A stretch of DNA of 34,755 bases from WJKK01 sp964638225. Its GTDB lineage: Bacteria > Patescibacteriota > WWE3 > UBA101185 > UBA10185. The position numbers and the translations under genes were made by a program. Below are positions 31,899-34,755 of this stretch, in pieces (the stretch's first letter is position 1; every line of letters begins with the position of its first letter). The stretch spans positions 1 to 34,755 of the forward strand of contig CAZWYL010000008.1 in the NCBI GenBank assembly GCA_964638225.1, given 5' to 3'. The notes beneath the pieces are model-generated. The model was not told the origin of the DNA and did no database searches. It saw nothing but the letters and a program-made list of their open reading frames with translations.

Positions 31899-32931
31899 TA
31901 CCCTTTTTTGATTTCATCAGTATAAATCCGATGATTAGCACAATCGGGATGAGTAAAAACCAAGGTAGAAGTCGAGATCCTTCACCGAGTACCTCTCCCT
32001 CTTCTTCATCGGCTTCAATAAATTCCTCTTCTTCTCCGGCTACTTCACCTTCTTCACCTTCCTCCGTTACTTCTTCAGTCTCTTCCCCTTCCTCTAAAAC
32101 AACTTCTCCTTCAAGCGGTTCACCTTCCGGAGTTAGTCCTGCTTCACCTTCTGCAAGTGCGATTGCTTCTAATAACTCAGCTTCTTCGGTTGTAGTTTCT
32201 TCGTCACCTTCTACAATTATTTCCTTAATGACAACATTCTCCACATTTTCAACTCTTGGATCAGAAACGTTTCCTGCTGAATCAAAGGCTCTAACCGCAT
32301 AATAGGAACTTCCACAGTCCGATCCGTATAAATTGTGTGTGAATTTGTATTCTTCATTAGGGCCAATGTCTATTGTTCTTATTCTGGTAGAAGGCCCTAT
32401 TGTGAATTCTCTGTCATCGGAGCGGTAAACTCTAACGTATTCCGTTTCACCGTCATCTGCAGTTTTGAATTTTACTTCGTACTCACAGTTGGATTTTTTA
32501 TTCTTATCTATCCATTGAGGCTTGTCGGGGCGTTTGGTGTTGTATTCCACCGTGACTGTCTCTTCTAGGTTTTCTCCGTCTGAAATTGCAATTATTTTTA
32601 TTTCATAAGTGCCGTTTGCAGTTAGGACAGCTGAAGTTATGTCGCAGGTTCCGTTATCGCCTCCGGCCGGTAGCGTTTCTGTGGAGATTGGATCGAAGGT
32701 ATCTCCCGGTTTTCTAACCTGGCATTCTATATCTATTTCGTTATCTTCTAAATCCATGGCTACATATTCAACTTTAAACTCCTTGTTTGTTGGAGTTTCC
32801 GGCGTGGATACTCTTAGCACTAAACTTCCGGCCCACGCCTTAGAATTTCCCATTAAGAGAATTACTAAGGATAAAGTGGTTATACCAAGTATTTTCTTTA
32901 GCTTGTCCTTTTTCCCTCCTATAAGAATCAT
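31879..32931 (-). CDS. Possible separately translated second half of the surface protein (internal start)
   Basis: The proposed product has 350 residues, in the same frame as the long surface protein. AGGAGG (32941-32936) lies 4 nt before an in-frame ATG (32931-32929). From there the sequence is a textbook signal peptide: a basic start (GGKKDKLKK), hydrophobic h-region (ILGITTLSLVILLMG), and cleavage site A-W-A before Gly (after residue 34). It is followed by Ig-like beta domains with Cys, then a Glu-rich segment and a terminal membrane anchor (LLPWFLLIPIVLIIGFILMKSKK). It could be made alone, only as part of the fusion, or both ways. The sequence alone does not decide. Confidence 0.4.
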   Translation of the reverse strand: MILIGGKKDKLKKILGITTLSLVILLMGNSKAWAGSLVLRVSTPETPTNKEFKVEYVAMDLEDNEIDIECQVRKPGDTFDPISTETLPAGGDNGTCDITSAVLTANGTYEIKIIAISDGENLEETVTVEYNTKRPDKPQWIDKNKKSNCEYEVKFKTADDGETEYVRVYRSDDREFTIGPSTRIRTIDIGPNEEYKFTHNLYGSDCGSSYYAVRAFDSAGNVSDPRVENVENVVIKEIIVEGDEETTTEEAELLEAIALAEGEAGLTPEGEPLEGEVVLEEGEETEEVTEEGEEGEVAGEEEEFIEADEEEGEVLGEGSRLLPWFLLIPIVLIIGFILMKSKKGNEINLL

Positions 32932-34755
32932 GATTCCTCCTAATAATAGGGACAGGGCTATTGCGATTATGTAATTTTCAGCTCCGGTTGCAGGGAGTAT
33001 CTGATCTGCCACTCCTAAGACTTCTCCTTCAACCTCTACCTCCTCTTCAATTTCTTCTTCCTCTACCTCAACGTCTTTTTCCGGTTCTACGGTTTCTTCA
33101 ACCAATACTTCTGTTCCTACAAAGTTGTCATCTTCGATGTAGCCGTCACCGTCTTCTACTGAACTGGCAAGGACGTTGTAGTCACCGTAAGCCCATGCTA
33201 GGTCTCTATATTCTCCCGGCTCTACCGTTTCTGTTATTTCCATATCAACTGTTAATACAACTTCATCCCCTGCTTCTAGGTCCCCTAGTTCGAATGTTCC
33301 TGGGGAGGTATATCCGGGAAAAACTACACTGAAGGGATTTCCGTTTTTGGTTGCTGTGAGGGATCCGTCAATGTACTCAAAACCGTTTGATGGGAGGTCT
33401 CTTGTTCTTGCGTTAAATACGGGACCATCATGTATGTTAATTGTTAAGGTGAAGGTAACAATGTCCCCAACGTTTTTAGGGATTCCTCCTGTGTCATTGG
33501 ATTTTTGGATTGTCGCTCTTCCTTCTTCTAGATTTCCGAATTGGACTCCAAGTACATCTTCTCCCGGAGATACGCTAACCTCGTGGCAGAATTCGCTTGT
33601 TGTTTGTTCCTCCCCTAGAGATAGGAAACCTGGTCCGCTGCTTGGTTCTGATTGCAACCACCCCTCTCTGTTCTCTTCGCAGACTAGATAGTTTCCAGGT
33701 TCCACACGGAAACGATATTGTCCTTTGCTTACTTCTCCGTAGTTTGCATCATTTACACCTGTTGTTGCAGCGGTGATATAGTTGTATCCTTCGCCGGTAT
33801 CTTGATAGAGGTATATGCTCCAGTTGTCTAATCTATTAGGATCACCATCTGCATCTTTTTCTTCTTGATCAAAGGTTCCGTTGAAGTTTACGTCGCGGTA
33901 TTTTCTACCTGTGATTGTTCCCAGAGGAATGCACTCGAAAATGTCAAGATTTAATTCACCTGAATTATCTCCTGTACATCCCTGATTAGCACAATATGTT
34001 CCATACCAAGTTGAGTACCAGTCGCTGATAATAAATTTAACTGTCAACTCATCTGTAGTATCTACACGTTTGTTATATGTATTGGTTTCATTGTATTCTT
34101 CTCCCCATTCAATAATCCCAAATCCTTCTCCTAGATCTCCTACAAGCGAAGTTACACCGCGATATGTTCCCCACACACCATATCTTTTACTTATACTATC
34201 AAAGCCATCTGCTGAAGCAAAAGCAGCGTCAGCCACAGTTCCTTCATTTCCAGAGTAACTATATATTCCTGAAGCACGTAGTATATACTTTGAATTCGCA
34301 CCTAGCGTGTATGCCCTCGGATCTTTATTTCCACTGTTAATAGTAAGTCTTTCTTCGAATTTTTCAATGTATCCTTCTGGACATGAGTGTTCACCGTCAT
34401 AAATTGGTATTTCTTTGTTGCCAAAGTTTACTTCTTGATTTCCGTTGGGTTCCACTGTCACGTATTGACAAAACTCCCCGTCACCTGGATGTGTGTTGTA
34501 CCATCCTGATTGAATAACTTCACATAACTTGTATTCCCCCACTATTAAATCAGAGAATTGGTAATATCCATTTACATCTGTGGTGGCACTTTTAATTTTA
34601 CTACCTTCAAGGTCGTAGAGTTCAATAGTCCATCCTTCCAAACCCGGTTCTCCCTCTTCATTCCATCCATTTATTTCTCTAATCACTTCACCGTTGGGCC
34701 ACTCTTTTTTGTTCCACTCTCCATCTTCATTAAGGTCATTCCACTTGTAACCACC
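31879..34755 (-). CDS. Large surface protein, two proteins fused in frame, sortase substrate (5' end outside window)
   Basis: The frame is open to the right edge (958 residues visible), so the start and export signal are not seen. In order: a Cna/SdrD B-like repeat at the edge (WNDLNEDG ... EPGLEGWTIELYD), a Cys-containing domain, a second B-like repeat (KYRDVNFNGTFDQEEKD), a DUF11-like repeat (KSNDTGGIPKNVGDIVTFTLTI), a Glu/Val-rich spacer, then LPATG (32983-32997), a membrane span and KK, a complete sorting signal. Translation then continues: a second hydrophobic segment with AWA-G, a signal-peptide end, then Ig-like domains, an acidic Glu-rich region and a C-terminal membrane anchor with basic tail. 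An SD and ATG (32931) lie at the junction. It is normally two proteins in this arrangement; here one frame. Confidence 0.85.
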   Translation of the reverse strand, partial: GGYKWNDLNEDGEWNKKEWPNGEVIREINGWNEEGEPGLEGWTIELYDLEGSKIKSATTDVNGYYQFSDLIVGEYKLCEVIQSGWYNTHPGDGEFCQYVTVEPNGNQEVNFGNKEIPIYDGEHSCPEGYIEKFEERLTINSGNKDPRAYTLGANSKYILRASGIYSYSGNEGTVADAAFASADGFDSISKRYGVWGTYRGVTSLVGDLGEGFGIIEWGEEYNETNTYNKRVDTTDELTVKFIISDWYSTWYGTYCANQGCTGDNSGELNLDIFECIPLGTITGRKYRDVNFNGTFDQEEKDADGDPNRLDNWSIYLYQDTGEGYNYITAATTGVNDANYGEVSKGQYRFRVEPGNYLVCEENREGWLQSEPSSGPGFLSLGEEQTTSEFCHEVSVSPGEDVLGVQFGNLEEGRATIQKSNDTGGIPKNVGDIVTFTLTINIHDGPVFNARTRDLPSNGFEYIDGSLTATKNGNPFSVVFPGYTSPGTFELGDLEAGDEVVLTVDMEITETVEPGEYRDLAWAYGDYNVLASSVEDGDGYIEDDNFVGTEVLVEETVEPEKDVEVEEEEIEEEVEVEGEVLGVADQILPATGAENYIIAIALSLLLGGIMILIGGKKDKLKKILGITTLSLVILLMGNSKAWAGSLVLRVSTPETPTNKEFKVEYVAMDLEDNEIDIECQVRKPGDTFDPISTETLPAGGDNGTCDITSAVLTANGTYEIKIIAISDGENLEETVTVEYNTKRPDKPQWIDKNKKSNCEYEVKFKTADDGETEYVRVYRSDDREFTIGPSTRIRTIDIGPNEEYKFTHNLYGSDCGSSYYAVRAFDSAGNVSDPRVENVENVVIKEIIVEGDEETTTEEAELLEAIALAEGEAGLTPEGEPLEGEVVLEEGEETEEVTEEGEEGEVAGEEEEFIEADEEEGEVLGEGSRLLPWFLLIPIVLIIGFILMKSKKGNEINLL

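Noticed and set aside
1..34755. CRISPR arrays, tRNA or rRNA genes, IS elements
   Set aside because: No repeat-spacer array, tRNA cloverleaf, rRNA segment or transposase was seen on reading the intergenic parts.

Overview
The window looks like a chromosomal segment of a Candidate Phyla Radiation (Patescibacteria) bacterium, inferred from gene content and style rather than from a marker phylogeny. It is AT-rich and compact. Single-copy genes carry lineage-style reductions: PheT without its inserted tRNA-binding domain, ThrRS without a TGS domain, L32 without zinc cysteines, and an ACP-like protein without its serine. A PilD/PilM/PilN/PilO type IV pilus locus has no PilP or PilQ in view, and a sortase sits with an LPXTG-type substrate. 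This suggests a cell with one membrane and a Gram-positive-like surface. The standard code applies: nusB and the ACP-like gene stop at TGA.

Layout. (1) 1-12997, + strand: type IV pilus locus. It holds the end of a prepilin peptidase, a small Cys-rich membrane protein, a 1419-residue Cys-rich secreted protein (candidate pilus-tip adhesin), a PilX/GspK-like protein, three pilins, three minor pilins of H, V/I and W/J type, PilM-PilN-PilO, and a major-type pilin behind a strong Shine-Dalgarno (SD). (2) 12999-20389, - strand: housekeeping genes trmD; rpmF-nusB-acp-rnc-rpsP-khpA; recG-rsmD; tyrS plus a small basic membrane protein. (3) 20441-21061: two tandem paralogous small genes of unlike base composition, followed by a hairpin. 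(4) 21144-26827, + strand: class A penicillin-binding protein, pheS, pheT. (5) 26908-30068, - strand: thrS-infC-rpmI-rplT, convergent with pheST. thrS is interrupted only by an assembly gap. (6) 30288-34755, - strand: a multi-spanning membrane protein, a sortase, and a large sortase substrate running off the right edge.

The genes fall into three co-working groups. The pilus genes give a prepilin peptidase, a K/H/I/J-like minor-pilin set with a very large adhesin-like protein, an inner-membrane PilMNO platform and several pilins. The translation and RNA genes (S16, L20, L32, L35, IF3, ThrRS, PheRS, TyrRS, TrmD, RsmD, RNase III, NusB, KhpA) keep parts of neighbourhoods known from other bacteria. 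The sortase lies directly downstream of its likely substrate.

The observations most worth a second look are: a repeated promoter design in which the -10 box ends 6-8 nt before the start codon with no SD (leaderless mRNAs); infC starting at AUA; an in-frame palindromic insertion in the ThrRS editing domain; an LPATG sorting signal fused in frame to a second signal peptide that carries its own SD and ATG; a knottin-like cysteine pattern in the pilus-associated protein; and a false duplication around the N gap in thrS.
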